This document shows positions 16,395 to 24,604 of a stretch of 64,000 nt of DNA, piece after piece. The DNA lies in NCBI GenBank assembly GCA_023409535.1, contig JAEYGZ010000036.1:310001-374000 (forward strand). The letters are read 5' to 3'. Below the pieces are notes generated by a model. It worked only from the letters and a program-made list of their open reading frames with translations, was not told where the DNA came from and ran no database searches. This DNA comes from Bacillota bacterium. Lineage in GTDB: Bacteria > Bacillota > Clostridia > Lachnospirales > Lachnospiraceae. Positions within the stretch are counted from its first letter, which is position 1. Every line of letters starts with the position of its first letter. A program made the translations under genes and the position numbers.

Positions 16395-17183
16395 TCAGTT
16401 TAAATTTTCCAGATAGATTACTGCATTTTTAATACCGTCATCTGCAATGGAGCTTGTTATATAATCAGCAATTTGTTTAAGTTCCTCTATGGCATTACCC
16501 ATGGCGATACCTATGGAAGCTGCTTGAAGCAATTCATAATCATTCATACTGTCCCCGATGGCGGCAACATCTTCGTAGGTCTGATGCCAGTACTCCAGCA
16601 GTAAATCCATACCTTTGGCTTTTGAAATATGTCTGGGGATTACATCGGCACCTCCATCTTTTGACATGATGGGAGCCCTTAATGAAGGAAAATTTCGCTC
16701 TATCATAACCGCGGCATCAGTGGTATCGTTCAGGAAAAGAGAATGGATATTCTTGCCGAATAATTCCCGCGCATCACGTATTGAGGGAACAGGAACAGTT
16801 CCTCTTTGAAGCCAGCGTTTCTTCAAGGCAGAGGGATTTGTATTGTAATAATTACCTTCAAACAAGGTACCCAGGCAAAGACCGTGCTCTATGGCGAAGA
16901 GGAGTACGGACCGGAGCAGATCCTTCTCTAAGAAAGATTCTCGTAAGATACGCTCATCTGCTTCAATAACAGAACCGTTAGAGTGGATAATACCATCCGG
17001 TCTTAATAAGTCTTTCATAGGAAGATTTTGTACTTCATTAAAATTACGGCCTGATGCCAGAACTATTTTATAACGGTCTCTTATATGATCAAGGGCTTCC
17101 AAGGCACTTTCCGGTATTTTTTGGTATTGATGATCAAAAAGTGTCATATCGAAATCCACACATATTATATTGGTCATATTCAT
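16395..17183 (-). CDS. HAD-superfamily (Cof-type) phosphatase
   Basis: 262 residues, cytosolic sugar-phosphate or nucleotide phosphatase family. The start at ATG 17183 is preceded by AGGAAGG; the ORF extension upstream lacks support. HAD motif I is CVDFDMTLFD (nucleophile Asp), motif II lies in IVLASGRN, motif III is the lysine in ISKAKGMDLLL, and motif IV is AAIGDSMNDYELLQ. A cap domain lies in between, as in the Cof/IIB group. Transcribed alone. The substrate cannot be deduced. Confidence 0.92.
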   Translation of the reverse strand: MNMTNIICVDFDMTLFDHQYQKIPESALEALDHIRDRYKIVLASGRNFNEVQNLPMKDLLRPDGIIHSNGSVIEADERILRESFLEKDLLRSVLLFAIEHGLCLGTLFEGNYYNTNPSALKKRWLQRGTVPVPSIRDARELFGKNIHSLFLNDTTDAAVMIERNFPSLRAPIMSKDGGADVIPRHISKAKGMDLLLEYWHQTYEDVAAIGDSMNDYELLQAASIGIAMGNAIEELKQIADYITSSIADDGIKNAVIYLENLN

Positions 17184-17372
17184 TGTTCCTTCCTGTTGTG
17201 ATGACGGTGCTGTTATTAGAACTATCTGCTGTACTGACATTGCAGATATGGCATGCCCTCTCCTGCAGCTGATAAGTGGTATAATGTCTATTTATATAGA
17301 ATTATAGTATTAAAAAAGCTTAAAGACAACTATTCATTCACTTTTTGTTTAACCGGATAAATTGTTGCAAAG

Positions 17373-18200
17373 TTACTTTTGTACCTGTATTGAAATTTGC
17401 AATAAATATTGGCTGGAGTCAGTGGTGGATATCTCATCAAGTAAATATTCTTCATAAGCATCGCCCACAATCTTTAAACCGGCTTTTTCTATATATTGAA
17501 AGAGCCGGTTATATAGATTACTGTTCATTTCATAGCCTATTTGTTCACAACCGATAACATACAGCCCCTGGGGTTTATAAGCATTGGTTGGTGAGCTGTT
17601 ACCGGCAGCAGGAGAATAATAAAATCGAAAGGGACGCATGATATTGTTGTTCATTAAATCCTCATGGGAAATAATTAATCCGGTTGGCAGACCGCGGATT
17701 ATTTTATTGTCGGAGCAAAACTCATAGAATTCCAGGAGATATTGCCAGCTTTCTATCTTATGACTGTCTTGTGGAAGCTCAGGCCCCAGTAAAATGGGCT
17801 TTGCTTCATATTCTTTCAGAATAATAACATCAATGCTGTCATCTGCATCAATTCCTCGTTGTGTTAATTCGATTCTGGTATTCAGCATATCACTGATTTG
17901 GTTAAGTTTCTGTATTTTTTCCTGAACAATTCCCTTTTGAAGCTCCAGCATATCGATTAATTTATCCGGGGTACGGCCATTTAGGTATTCTTTGATCTCT
18001 TTTAAAGGCATATCCATCTCATGTAATATCGTAATGACATTCGCTGTATCAATCTGTTGGTAGGTATAATAGCGATATTTGTTTTGCCCGTCTGTCAGAG
18101 CGGGAGATAGAAGCTTTATTTTATCATAGAATATGAGATTCTTACGTGTAATTCCGGTTACTTTTGCGAATTCACTGATTTTCATGTAATTACTTATCAT
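17373..18200 (-). CDS. MerR-family regulator with GyrI-like effector domain (BmrR type)
   Basis: 275 residues. The N-terminal winged helix (MKISEFAKVTGITRKNLIFY) is followed by a dimerisation helix (residues about 80-120) and a C-terminal effector-binding domain of about 150 residues ending QYLLQISIQVQK. This is the BmrR/BltR layout, whose members bind hydrophobic drugs and switch on an efflux pump. GAGGAA is 7 bases before ATG. It is divergent from a MATE pump gene whose promoter has the MerR signature. Confidence 0.9.
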   Translation of the reverse strand: MISNYMKISEFAKVTGITRKNLIFYDKIKLLSPALTDGQNKYRYYTYQQIDTANVITILHEMDMPLKEIKEYLNGRTPDKLIDMLELQKGIVQEKIQKLNQISDMLNTRIELTQRGIDADDSIDVIILKEYEAKPILLGPELPQDSHKIESWQYLLEFYEFCSDNKIIRGLPTGLIISHEDLMNNNIMRPFRFYYSPAAGNSSPTNAYKPQGLYVIGCEQIGYEMNSNLYNRLFQYIEKAGLKIVGDAYEEYLLDEISTTDSSQYLLQISIQVQK

Positions 18201-18261
18201 TTTCTTCCTCGCTTATTTTTTCTTTACTATCTATATATCTATAATATTTTGAATTTCAGGA

Positions 18262-18292
18262 TTGACTGTATAGTATATATACAGTTTATAAT
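18262..18292 (+). promoter_or_regulatory. MerR-type promoter of the MATE efflux gene
   Basis: -35 TTGACT (18262-18267), 19-base spacer, -10 TATAAT (18287-18292). The spacer holds the dyad ACTGTATA (18265-18272) / TATACAGT (18278-18285). The spacing and dyad match BmrR-type activation, and the divergent regulator at 17373 is the natural partner. Confidence 0.85.
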
Positions 18293-18331
18293 GGTTCATT
18301 GTATAAGTCAAGGTTAATACGGGAGGAAGAT

Positions 18332-19684
18332 ATGTTAATGAACAATTCAAATCATAAGCAAATCAAGAAACATTTTATTAAGTATGTTATTCCATCTGTT
18401 ATGGGGATGCTGGTGCAAGCACTTTATGTCATACTAGATGGGATTATTGTGGGACAGGGAATAGGGGAGATTGCACTTGCAGCCATTAATATTGCATTTC
18501 CATATAGTATGATCGTCGTTGCATTGTCAATGCTTATTGCAGTAGGAGGAGCAAATATATATTCCTTTCATAAGGGCAAAGGGGAGTTTAAGACAGCGAA
18601 TAATATATTTTGCCAGTGTATATTATTATCGGCTGTTATAGGTATAATTTTGGCGCTTCTGGGATTTATCTTCCGAGAATCCCTCTCCGTATTGTTAGGA
18701 GCAAATGATGTATTACTGCCAAATGCGGTTTCCTATCTGAAATGGTCAGCGCCCTTTTCAGTATTGCAGATGGTAACCTTTGGGCTATCTGTTTTTATCC
18801 GCAACGATGATGATCCAAAAACAGTAATGTTTGGCTCCGTAACCGGTGCAGTAATCAATGCGATTCTTGATGTCATTTTCATTCTTATCCTGAATTTTGG
18901 AATTGAGTTTGCGGCCATCACCAATGGGATTGGCGTATCAATTGAGCTGGCATTCTATTGCAGTCATTTTATCCGCAAAAAGGGTATGCTCCGTATTCAT
19001 AAACCAGTATTGCACTTCTATGAATTGAAAAGAATCCTTCATAATGGGATGGCATCGGCATTAATGGAGTTTAGTGTGCCTGCAGTAACCTTTTCATTTA
19101 ATCTTGCAGTTGTCCATACGGCGGGTACGATGGGAGTGTCTGCATATGCGATTGTCAGCTATGTGTGTGCTATTATAAATATGGTATTGGTGGGTGTTGT
19201 ACAGGGGGCACAGCCAATTATGAGCTTATATCATGGAAAAGGCGAAAAGAATAATTTTTCCTATATTTACAATTTGGGAGTGCGTGCTAATATCCTGGCA
19301 TCGATACTTCTGGTTGGACTCACAATCTTATTCAGTGAAGGGGTTGTGGCATTGTTTCATAACGGAAATATCGAGCTGACGAGCTTAACGGTGCAAATGC
19401 TTAGGCTTTATCCATTGGCATTTATCTTTATTGGGGTTACGCTGATGAATATTCTCTTCTTCCAAACAACAGAGCGTAATTCCTATGCCTTTTTTATCTC
19501 ACTGCTTCGTTGTATAGGGTTTGTTCAGGTATTTATAATGATTACCATAATGGCTTTTGGAGGCAAAGGACTTTATTTGGCCTTTATGGCAGGAGAAGCA
19601 TTCCATTGTGTGATTTCGCAGTTATTGATAAAGAGAACCATAGGTAGTGGGAATAACAAGGATAGAGAAGCATGTCTATTATAG
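18332..19684 (+). CDS. MATE-family multidrug efflux transporter
   Basis: 450 residues, about 12 membrane helices in two similar halves, Na+ or H+ driven drug export. ATG 18332 has GGAGG (18322-18326) before it; the upstream in-frame start is rejected. Early sequence FIKYVIPSVMGMLVQALYVI and ILDGIIVGQGIG is typical of the MepA/NorM group. It is activated from a MerR-type promoter, with the drug-binding-type regulator encoded divergently. The stop lies 47 bases from the end of the convergent GNAT gene. Confidence 0.93.
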   Translation: MLMNNSNHKQIKKHFIKYVIPSVMGMLVQALYVILDGIIVGQGIGEIALAAINIAFPYSMIVVALSMLIAVGGANIYSFHKGKGEFKTANNIFCQCILLSAVIGIILALLGFIFRESLSVLLGANDVLLPNAVSYLKWSAPFSVLQMVTFGLSVFIRNDDDPKTVMFGSVTGAVINAILDVIFILILNFGIEFAAITNGIGVSIELAFYCSHFIRKKGMLRIHKPVLHFYELKRILHNGMASALMEFSVPAVTFSFNLAVVHTAGTMGVSAYAIVSYVCAIINMVLVGVVQGAQPIMSLYHGKGEKNNFSYIYNLGVRANILASILLVGLTILFSEGVVALFHNGNIELTSLTVQMLRLYPLAFIFIGVTLMNILFFQTTERNSYAFFISLLRCIGFVQVFIMITIMAFGGKGLYLAFMAGEAFHCVISQLLIKRTIGSGNNKDREACLL

Positions 19685-19731
19685 AAACAGCTATGCGGCG
19701 TTTATCGGGCAGATTTTTGTGTGTTGCCTGA

Positions 19732-20359
19732 TCAGCCTATTTTCATACGATAGCTCCAATTGCCGAGCTCTTTGCCTTTTTTGCAAATTGTCATTTTATG
19801 AAACTCTTCAAAACCGTTCTTTTTATAGAATAGACGATTCTGTTCCGAATGGGTGGATAAGCGTAAGCAATCCGCCGTTTCTTTTTCGTATATAGGGTAT
19901 AATGCATTCTGTAATCATTTTGCTCCCTAAGCCTTGACCCTGACAGGATTTTGATACAGCAAGTGAACTCAGGTACCATACGCACCCGGGAAGATTATGA
20001 CAGATGGAACTGGCCTCATCTAACATTTTTAATAATCCTAAAGTATTGAACAGCCCCCCGGTAAACAATACTCTAATTCCGCCTGCAAGGACATAATCAA
20101 GGAAGCCGACATCCGGTGTGTCTGGAGCTTTCAATTGTGCTGCTGATACAATTTTATTATCCCGGATACCAACCAGCGTAATATGTCTTTGGAAAGATGC
20201 TTTGGCATTTGCATCTTGAATTGCGTGCATAAACTGGTATTGCTTCTTTCTTTTGTTCGGATTATACAGATCAAAAAAAGCATAACCGTGAAAGGCTTCC
20301 GTCAGTAATGCGGCAATCTCTGTCAGATCTTCTTTTTTTGCTTCTCTATAAACAACCAT
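19732..20359 (-). pseudogene. GNAT N-acetyltransferase broken by a frameshift
   Basis: The frame from ATG 20359 (GGGGGA upstream) encodes a GNAT domain with the acetyl-CoA motif SCQGQGLGSKMI. It ends early at 19823 after the off-frame residues HPFGTESSIL. In the adjacent frame the family's C-terminus continues as LSTHSEQNRLFYKKNGFEEF and on to TGA at 19732-19734. Removing one base near 19855-19866 (in CGCTTATCC on the minus strand) joins them as LTLSTHSEQN. So the gene carries a one-base insertion, or there is a sequence error. The frameshifted product of 178 residues lacks the last strand of the fold. Confidence 0.8.
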
Positions 20360-20562
20360 TTCGAGTCCCCCATATACTTATTGACTATTCATAATATGAA
20401 TATATATTATTAATGTGTACAAGGAAAGATTACTGCTATGGAACCTCTTATCTCGACCTATTTTTGGCGGCCTTACTTGGGACTCGAAACGAGATTGAAG
20501 TGCGGCATATTAACAATTATATAGTATAATTTATTGTGTATGGAAATTTTTTAATTTAAGCC

Positions 20563-20593
20563 TTGACTATTCCCCAGGGGATTGGTTTATAGT
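20563..20593 (+). promoter_or_regulatory. MerR-type promoter, probably autoregulated
   Basis: -35 TTGACT (20563-20568), 19-base spacer, -10 TATAGT (20588-20593). The spacer centre is the dyad ATTCCCCAGGGGAT. It is 24 bases before the MerR gene at 20617, so the regulator most likely activates its own transcription on binding a ligand. Confidence 0.8.
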
Positions 20594-20616
20594 GTTTGGT
20601 AAAAGGAGTGGTATAC

Positions 20617-21507
20617 ATGTTAATAAAAGAAGCATGCGAAGCCTGTGGCTTAACGAAAAAGGCGGTTGAGTATTACGAGCAGCAGGGCTTTATTCGTCCG
20701 AACGTGCTGAATAACGGATACAGGAATTATGAAAGCAAGGAAATTAGCATATTAAAAGAAATTTCTGTGCTGCGTAAATGTGGTATTGGTATTCAAGATA
20801 TACGATTAATTTTGGAAAGCAAGGATAAAACAGTAGCTCTTGCGCGGTATAAGCGCCTGAATGAGCTTAAAATTCAAAAGCTTAAAGCGGCGCAGAGCTA
20901 TATCAACGAGTTGATTCAGAACTACGACATTGAGAATAGCTTTCACCGTATGCAGCAGGTAGACGAAGAAGGCTTGTCAGTTCAGGAAAAACTGGTTTTA
21001 GCCTTTCCCGGTAACTACGGGTTATATCTTTCTTTGCATTTTGGCCGTTTTCTTAAAGATCCGATTAAGTCCGAAGAACAGCGAATAGCCTATGACAAAA
21101 TAGTTTCATACTTGGATGGTGCCCGCACTCTCATTCCTGACGAGTTGAATACCTATATGGAGCAAGCAATACAGCTAGAGGAAAATTCAACTATGGAAAA
21201 GTATGAAGAGACTATGAACTTAGTGATGGAGGAAGCCATCCGTGATCCTGAAGCTTATTTCAAAAATTTTAATGTGGAGGAATATATCTCTTATCGTACA
21301 TCTGAAGAATTTAAACGATCTTCCCCGGGAAAAATGATAGATTTAATGATAGAGTTTCAGAAAGACAGCGGCTATCATGATGTTTTTACTGCAAATTTAA
21401 GGATAGTAAGCCCGGCTTACGGAGAATACTGTGAGAGACTTGAGGCGGCAAATGCGGTATTTTTGAATAAATATCCGCAGGCAGGTACTATTTACGGTTC
21501 ACAGTAA
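20617..21507 (+). CDS. MerR-family regulator with long C-terminal domain
   Basis: 296 residues. ATG 20617 has AAGGAG 9 bases upstream. The winged helix MLIKEACEACGLTKKAVEYY, EQQGFIRPNVLNNGYRNY is followed by a helical linker and about 180 helical residues with no clear match, which may be a TipAS-like ligand or drug-binding domain (inference from position and helix content). No partner gene follows; a terminator comes next. It may act only on its own promoter as a ligand sponge, as TipA proteins do, or on remote genes. Confidence 0.88.
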   Translation: MLIKEACEACGLTKKAVEYYEQQGFIRPNVLNNGYRNYESKEISILKEISVLRKCGIGIQDIRLILESKDKTVALARYKRLNELKIQKLKAAQSYINELIQNYDIENSFHRMQQVDEEGLSVQEKLVLAFPGNYGLYLSLHFGRFLKDPIKSEEQRIAYDKIVSYLDGARTLIPDELNTYMEQAIQLEENSTMEKYEETMNLVMEEAIRDPEAYFKNFNVEEYISYRTSEEFKRSSPGKMIDLMIEFQKDSGYHDVFTANLRIVSPAYGEYCERLEAANAVFLNKYPQAGTIYGSQ

Positions 21508-21571
21508 TTTGTGTGGGATTTATTCTTGGAGTTTATTCTGCATTTACTTTCAATCGGAATCTCAAAGAATA

Positions 21572-21611
21572 AAAAGAAGGTCTTGGGATAACACCCAAGA
21601 CTTTCTTTTTT
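21572..21611 (+). terminator. Rho-independent terminator after the MerR gene
   Basis: The arms AAAGAAGGTCTTGGG and CCCAAGACTTTCTTT flank a short loop, followed by TTTTTAG. Confidence 0.85.
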
Positions 21612-21668
21612 AGCACTTTTCAACCATTGAATAACTAATGTCCAAATTATCATTTAAATTATTCCTGC

Positions 21669-21697
21669 TTGACAGAAAATTAATTATATTTTAAAAT
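21669..21697 (+). promoter_or_regulatory. Consensus promoter of the TetR operon
   Basis: -35 TTGACA (21669-21674), 17-base spacer, -10 TAAAAT (21692-21697), 30 bases before the TetR start codon. Confidence 0.75.
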
Positions 21698-21727
21698 GAG
21701 TGCATACTTATTGAGTGGAGAGTCATT

Positions 21728-22327
21728 ATGAAGGATTCTAAAAGACAAGTACAAAAAGCAAATACACGAAAGAAAATTATTGAGACAGCATACCGTATTT
21801 TCTCTGAAAAGGGTTTTTCGGTCGCTACGAGTGTTATTGCGAAAGAGGCAGGAGTTTCCCATGGGTCGATATTCGTTCATTTTCCCACACTTAACGATCT
21901 GTTGGTTTGCTTGCTGTCAGACTTCGGAGATAAGATAGGGGGAAGTCTGCATATCCTGACTAAGAGATACGACAGCATCGAGAACCTGCTGGAGGAACAT
22001 CTGAATGTCCTGGAAGAATACGAAGCATTCTATACCAGACTGATTTCTGAAATGAATTTATTGCCGGATGAAGCAAAAAGCACGTTTGTAATGATTCAGT
22101 CAACCGTGGCGTTTCATTTCAGCAGCAGGATTGAGCGTGAGATAGAAACAGGAGCCGTGAAAAAGCTCCCCACACACATGCTGTTCAACACATGGCTCGG
22201 TTTGGTGCATTATTATCTGCTGAACAGGGAATTCTTCTCAGGCCCCAATGAGTCGGTATTGCGAAGATATAAGCCGGTACTGATATCAACTTATATAAAT
22301 TTAATTAACCGGGAAAGCGAGGAATAA
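21728..22327 (+). CDS. TetR-family regulator
   Basis: 199 residues. The N-terminal helix-turn-helix reads ARKK-type NTRKKIIETAYRIFSEKGFS, then TSVIAKEAGVSHGSIFVHFP. The C-terminal helical ligand domain is variable. First gene of a three-gene operon with a zinc-ribbon protein (2-base gap) and an AhpD-like protein. It is likely a self-regulating repressor that controls response to a small molecule or oxidant; the ligand is unknown. Confidence 0.93.
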   Translation: MKDSKRQVQKANTRKKIIETAYRIFSEKGFSVATSVIAKEAGVSHGSIFVHFPTLNDLLVCLLSDFGDKIGGSLHILTKRYDSIENLLEEHLNVLEEYEAFYTRLISEMNLLPDEAKSTFVMIQSTVAFHFSSRIEREIETGAVKKLPTHMLFNTWLGLVHYYLLNREFFSGPNESVLRRYKPVLISTYINLINRESEE

Positions 22328-22329
22328 AG

Positions 22330-22593
22330 ATGAAAGTATGTATCGCCTGTGGGATGCCGATGGAGGATATCTCGGATTTTGCTGCGAACGATCCCAACAA
22401 GGATTATTGTGTTCATTGCGCACGACCCAATGGAGAAATGCAATCCTTTGAGGAAAAAAAGATGAACCTTACAAAATTTATCGTAAGAACGCAGGGCTTT
22501 GATGAAAGCGCCGCAGAAAAAATGGCGGAAAGTATGATGGGCAAGCTTCCGGCCTGGAAAGCATTCTTTGAACAGGAGAAAAAGGGGGAATAA
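22330..22593 (+). CDS. Small zinc-ribbon protein
   Basis: 87 residues. The N-terminal metal site reads CIACGMPMED, then DYCVHCARPNGEM, that is two CxxC knuckles about 23 residues apart, as in the 'putative zinc ribbon' family (PF12674 type). The rest is helical (AAEKMAESMMGKLPAWKAFF). Start 2 bases after the TetR stop, stop 3 bases before the next start, so strictly co-translated. Function unknown; the family is common beside regulators. Confidence 0.82.
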   Translation: MKVCIACGMPMEDISDFAANDPNKDYCVHCARPNGEMQSFEEKKMNLTKFIVRTQGFDESAAEKMAESMMGKLPAWKAFFEQEKKGE

Positions 22594-22596
22594 AAA

Positions 22597-22902
22597 ATGA
22601 ATGTCAGCAAATCGTTTGAAACCTTTGCCTTGGAAGCACCTGAATATCAGAGTGCGTGGATGGAGGCTGTGCAAAAAATAGATGCGGCGAGCAAACTTGA
22701 TAAAAAGACGGAAGAGCTTGCCTATCTGGCCGTTATGGCGGCGGTGCGACTTGAAAGCGGAATACCCTTTCATGTAAAAATGGCTAAATCACATGGGGCA
22801 ACCAGAGAGGAGATTATCAGTTCAATATTAGTCGGCCTTCCCGCGGCGGGTAACTGTGTGATTAGTGCTTTACCGATTGCGCTGACTGCGTATGATGAGT
22901 AA
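22597..22902 (+). CDS. AhpD/carboxymuconolactone decarboxylase-like protein lacking the active-site cysteines
   Basis: 101 residues, a single all-helical AhpD fold: EELAYLAVMAAVRLESGIPFHVKMAKSHGATREEI and the helix SSILVGLPAAGNCVISALP. In peroxidase members the first motif is CxxCxxxH. Here it reads LESGIPFHVKMA, so the histidine remains and both cysteines are gone. A thiol peroxidase role is therefore unlikely; it may bind a ligand or act as a decarboxylase-type enzyme. GGGGGAA precedes ATG 22597. Confidence 0.85.
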   Translation: MNVSKSFETFALEAPEYQSAWMEAVQKIDAASKLDKKTEELAYLAVMAAVRLESGIPFHVKMAKSHGATREEIISSILVGLPAAGNCVISALPIALTAYDE

Positions 22903-23102
22903 ATAATAAATACTTACGACTTTATTAATGCATGTTAGCTTAGCAATGCATAAGGAAGACCTAATACAGGAATTTTGTTATCTTCAGACAATACTCATAG
23001 AGGTTGAGGGCATAGAGAAAAGCAAGTGGTTCAATGGGCCGATAAGTCATAAGAATAATAAATGCTGATCTTGTAAATTATTAGATTAATGTAAATAAAT
23101 AT

Positions 23103-23110
23103 GCTAAAAT
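23103..23110 (+). promoter_or_regulatory. Extended -10 promoter candidate for the cupin gene
   Basis: TGCTAAAAT (TGn plus TAAAAT at 23105-23110) lies 55 bases before the start codon. The -35 region (TAGATT, 23082-23087) is weak. The 22903-23165 gap otherwise holds only a 40-46 codon open stretch ending at TGA 23066-23068 with no ribosome site. Confidence 0.4.
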
Positions 23111-23165
23111 ATATATAAGATAAATACGTCTTAAACCTATTCGAATTCTTACAGGAGGAATACAG

Positions 23166-23510
23166 ATGGAAAAATATATGAAAAACCTGGAACATGGACA
23201 GATCTTATCTCTGAGGGAATCCATAAGCTATCTGCCCGGACAGATTGTCAGCAAAACGTTGACTCAAAACAGGCATCACAGCCTGACGCTGTTTGCTTTT
23301 GATAAGGGAGAAGAGATAAGTACGCACGAATCCGACGGAGATGCCATGGTTATCGCTCTGGATGGTAAGGGCAAAATTACCATCGGTGATACGGTTCATC
23401 AGCTTTCTGAGGGTGATACAATTATTATGCCGGCCAAAACGCCGCATGCTGTCTATGCCGAGGAAGCATTCAAAATGTTTCTTCTGGTTATATTCCCTGA
23501 AAACCGGTAA
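23166..23510 (+). CDS. Single-domain cupin protein
   Basis: 114 residues, one beta-barrel of the cupin_2 type. Motif 1 is degenerate (FDKGEEISTHESDGDAMVI, with one His and one Glu/Asp) and motif 2 reads DTIIMPAKTPHAVYA. AGGAGG 23155-23160 is close to ATG 23166. It may bind a metal through few ligands. Such cupins are sugar- or small-molecule-binding proteins or isomerases; the role is not clear. It is 29 bases before the prenyltransferase gene, so an operon is likely. Confidence 0.88.
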   Translation: MEKYMKNLEHGQILSLRESISYLPGQIVSKTLTQNRHHSLTLFAFDKGEEISTHESDGDAMVIALDGKGKITIGDTVHQLSEGDTIIMPAKTPHAVYAEEAFKMFLLVIFPENR

Positions 23511-23539
23511 ATGAACGAATAATAAAAGGATGAAAACAG

Positions 23540-24172
23540 ATGGAAACGTTCAAAAGAATTCCTTCGCATATTGGTATCATACCAGATGGCAATCGAAGAT
23601 GGGCGCAGAAGAATGGATTAGATAAAAAAGACGGGTATAGGTATGGGATAAATCCGGGGTTTGAACTGTATGAAATGATGCTTGAATATGGCATCAAAGA
23701 AGCTACCTTTTATGGCTTTACCAAGGATAATAATAAAAGAGAAAAAGGACAGAGAGACGAATTTACCAAGGCCTGTGTTGAAGCAGTCAGGTTATTAAGC
23801 GGAAGAGATGCGAACCTGTTAGTAATCGGAAATAAAGAATCAACAGCATATCCGAAGGAGCTGCTTCAATATGCAAATAAGAGAGTTAATTTTGGCCGGG
23901 GTTTAATTAATCTCAATTTTCTTGTCAATTATGACTGGGAGTGGGATTTAGAAAATCTAATTGCGAATAAGCGGTTGGAATCCTGTGAGATACCAAGGGT
24001 AGACCTGATTATTCGATGGGGAGGGCGCAGCCGGTTAAGCGGTTTTCTTCCATTGCAGTCAGTCTATGCAGATTTTTATATTATTAATGATTATTGGCCG
24101 GACTTCAATCGATCACAATTTTTAGATGCACTGCGATGGTATCAGGACTGTGATGTTACATTAGGAGGCTAG
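23540..24172 (+). CDS. Orphan cis-prenyltransferase (UppS-like), short
   Basis: 210 residues against about 245 for UppS. Conserved parts are the diphosphate-binding start HIGIIPDGNRRWAQKNG, the YGFTKDNNKR segment (FSTENWKR in UppS), and the allylic/Mg site IRWGGRSRLSGFLPLQSVYA with YWPDF. Housekeeping UppS genes sit with cdsA, frr and dxr; none is here. The shortened helical region that sets product length, and substitutions such as RWGG for RTSG, suggest a short-chain or specialised product. It sits with a cupin before and a 48-residue peptide gene after. Confidence 0.85.
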   Translation: METFKRIPSHIGIIPDGNRRWAQKNGLDKKDGYRYGINPGFELYEMMLEYGIKEATFYGFTKDNNKREKGQRDEFTKACVEAVRLLSGRDANLLVIGNKESTAYPKELLQYANKRVNFGRGLINLNFLVNYDWEWDLENLIANKRLESCEIPRVDLIIRWGGRSRLSGFLPLQSVYADFYIINDYWPDFNRSQFLDALRWYQDCDVTLGG

Positions 24173-24295
24173 ATGCCTCAATCTGTGATATCTGTTTCCC
24201 TTGCCTTGCAGGCGTTGAATAATACCAATCTTATACAACATTATTTTGTAATTATTGCAGATAATATTCGTAAATAAGTAAGGGAGGTTGATTCA

Positions 24296-24442
24296 ATGCC
24301 GATAAAAAGGAAAACACGTGATTCGAATAATACCAGTATTAATACAAGCGGTAATGTAAGCAATAGCACAGGTACAAACGCGGCCGGTAATGAAGATAAA
24401 GATAAGAAACGTAAAGAAACACCATATTATACATGGTGGTAA
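24296..24442 (+). CDS. 48-residue Asn/Ser/Thr-rich peptide with aromatic C-terminus
   Basis: ATG 24296, TAA 24440-24442, with a strong GGGAGG (24282-24287) 8 bases upstream and a terminator 8 bases after. The basic start is MPIKRKTRDS. The middle is almost only N, S, T and G (NNTSINTSGNVSNSTGTN). A charged DKDKKRK segment follows and the end is ETPYYTWW. No signal peptide, membrane segment or cysteine. The gene signals are convincing; function unknown. The tail of four aromatics after a lysine cluster could be a recognition tag or a modified core. Confidence 0.6.
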   Translation: MPIKRKTRDSNNTSINTSGNVSNSTGTNAAGNEDKDKKRKETPYYTWW

Positions 24443-24450
24443 CAGGTGGG

Positions 24451-24484
24451 AAAATACCACAGTCTGCGGACTGTGGTATTTTCA
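24451..24484 (+). terminator. Perfect 14-bp rho-independent terminator
   Basis: AAAATACCACAGTC (24451-24464), loop TGCG, GACTGTGGTATTTT (24469-24482). It ends the peptide transcript 8 bases after its stop codon. Confidence 0.9.
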
Positions 24485-24554
24485 TGCTTCGGCTTCCATT
24501 GGCCGAAAGTTTCCTGTTAGTTGATTTTTTCAACCGAAGTATCGCGGCGTTCTA

Positions 24555-24583
24555 TTGATTTTAATTCAGGATACGGATATCAT
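24555..24583 (+). promoter_or_regulatory. Promoter candidate of the XRE/ABC operon
   Basis: -35 TTGATT (24555-24560), 17-base spacer, -10 TATCAT (24578-24583), 22 bases before the start codon at 24605. Confidence 0.5.
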
Positions 24584-24604
24584 AAACATAGAGGTGATTA
24601 GCTT

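Noticed and set aside
20359..20489. 11-bp inverted repeat GGGACTCGAAA around the GNAT start
   Set aside because: No element, ORF or target duplication lies between the arms; it may be chance.
22928..23068. 46-codon ORF (…SKWFNGPISHKNNKC) in the gap before the cupin gene
   Set aside because: The codon pattern looks plausible, but there is no ribosome site or known match. A decayed gene is possible.
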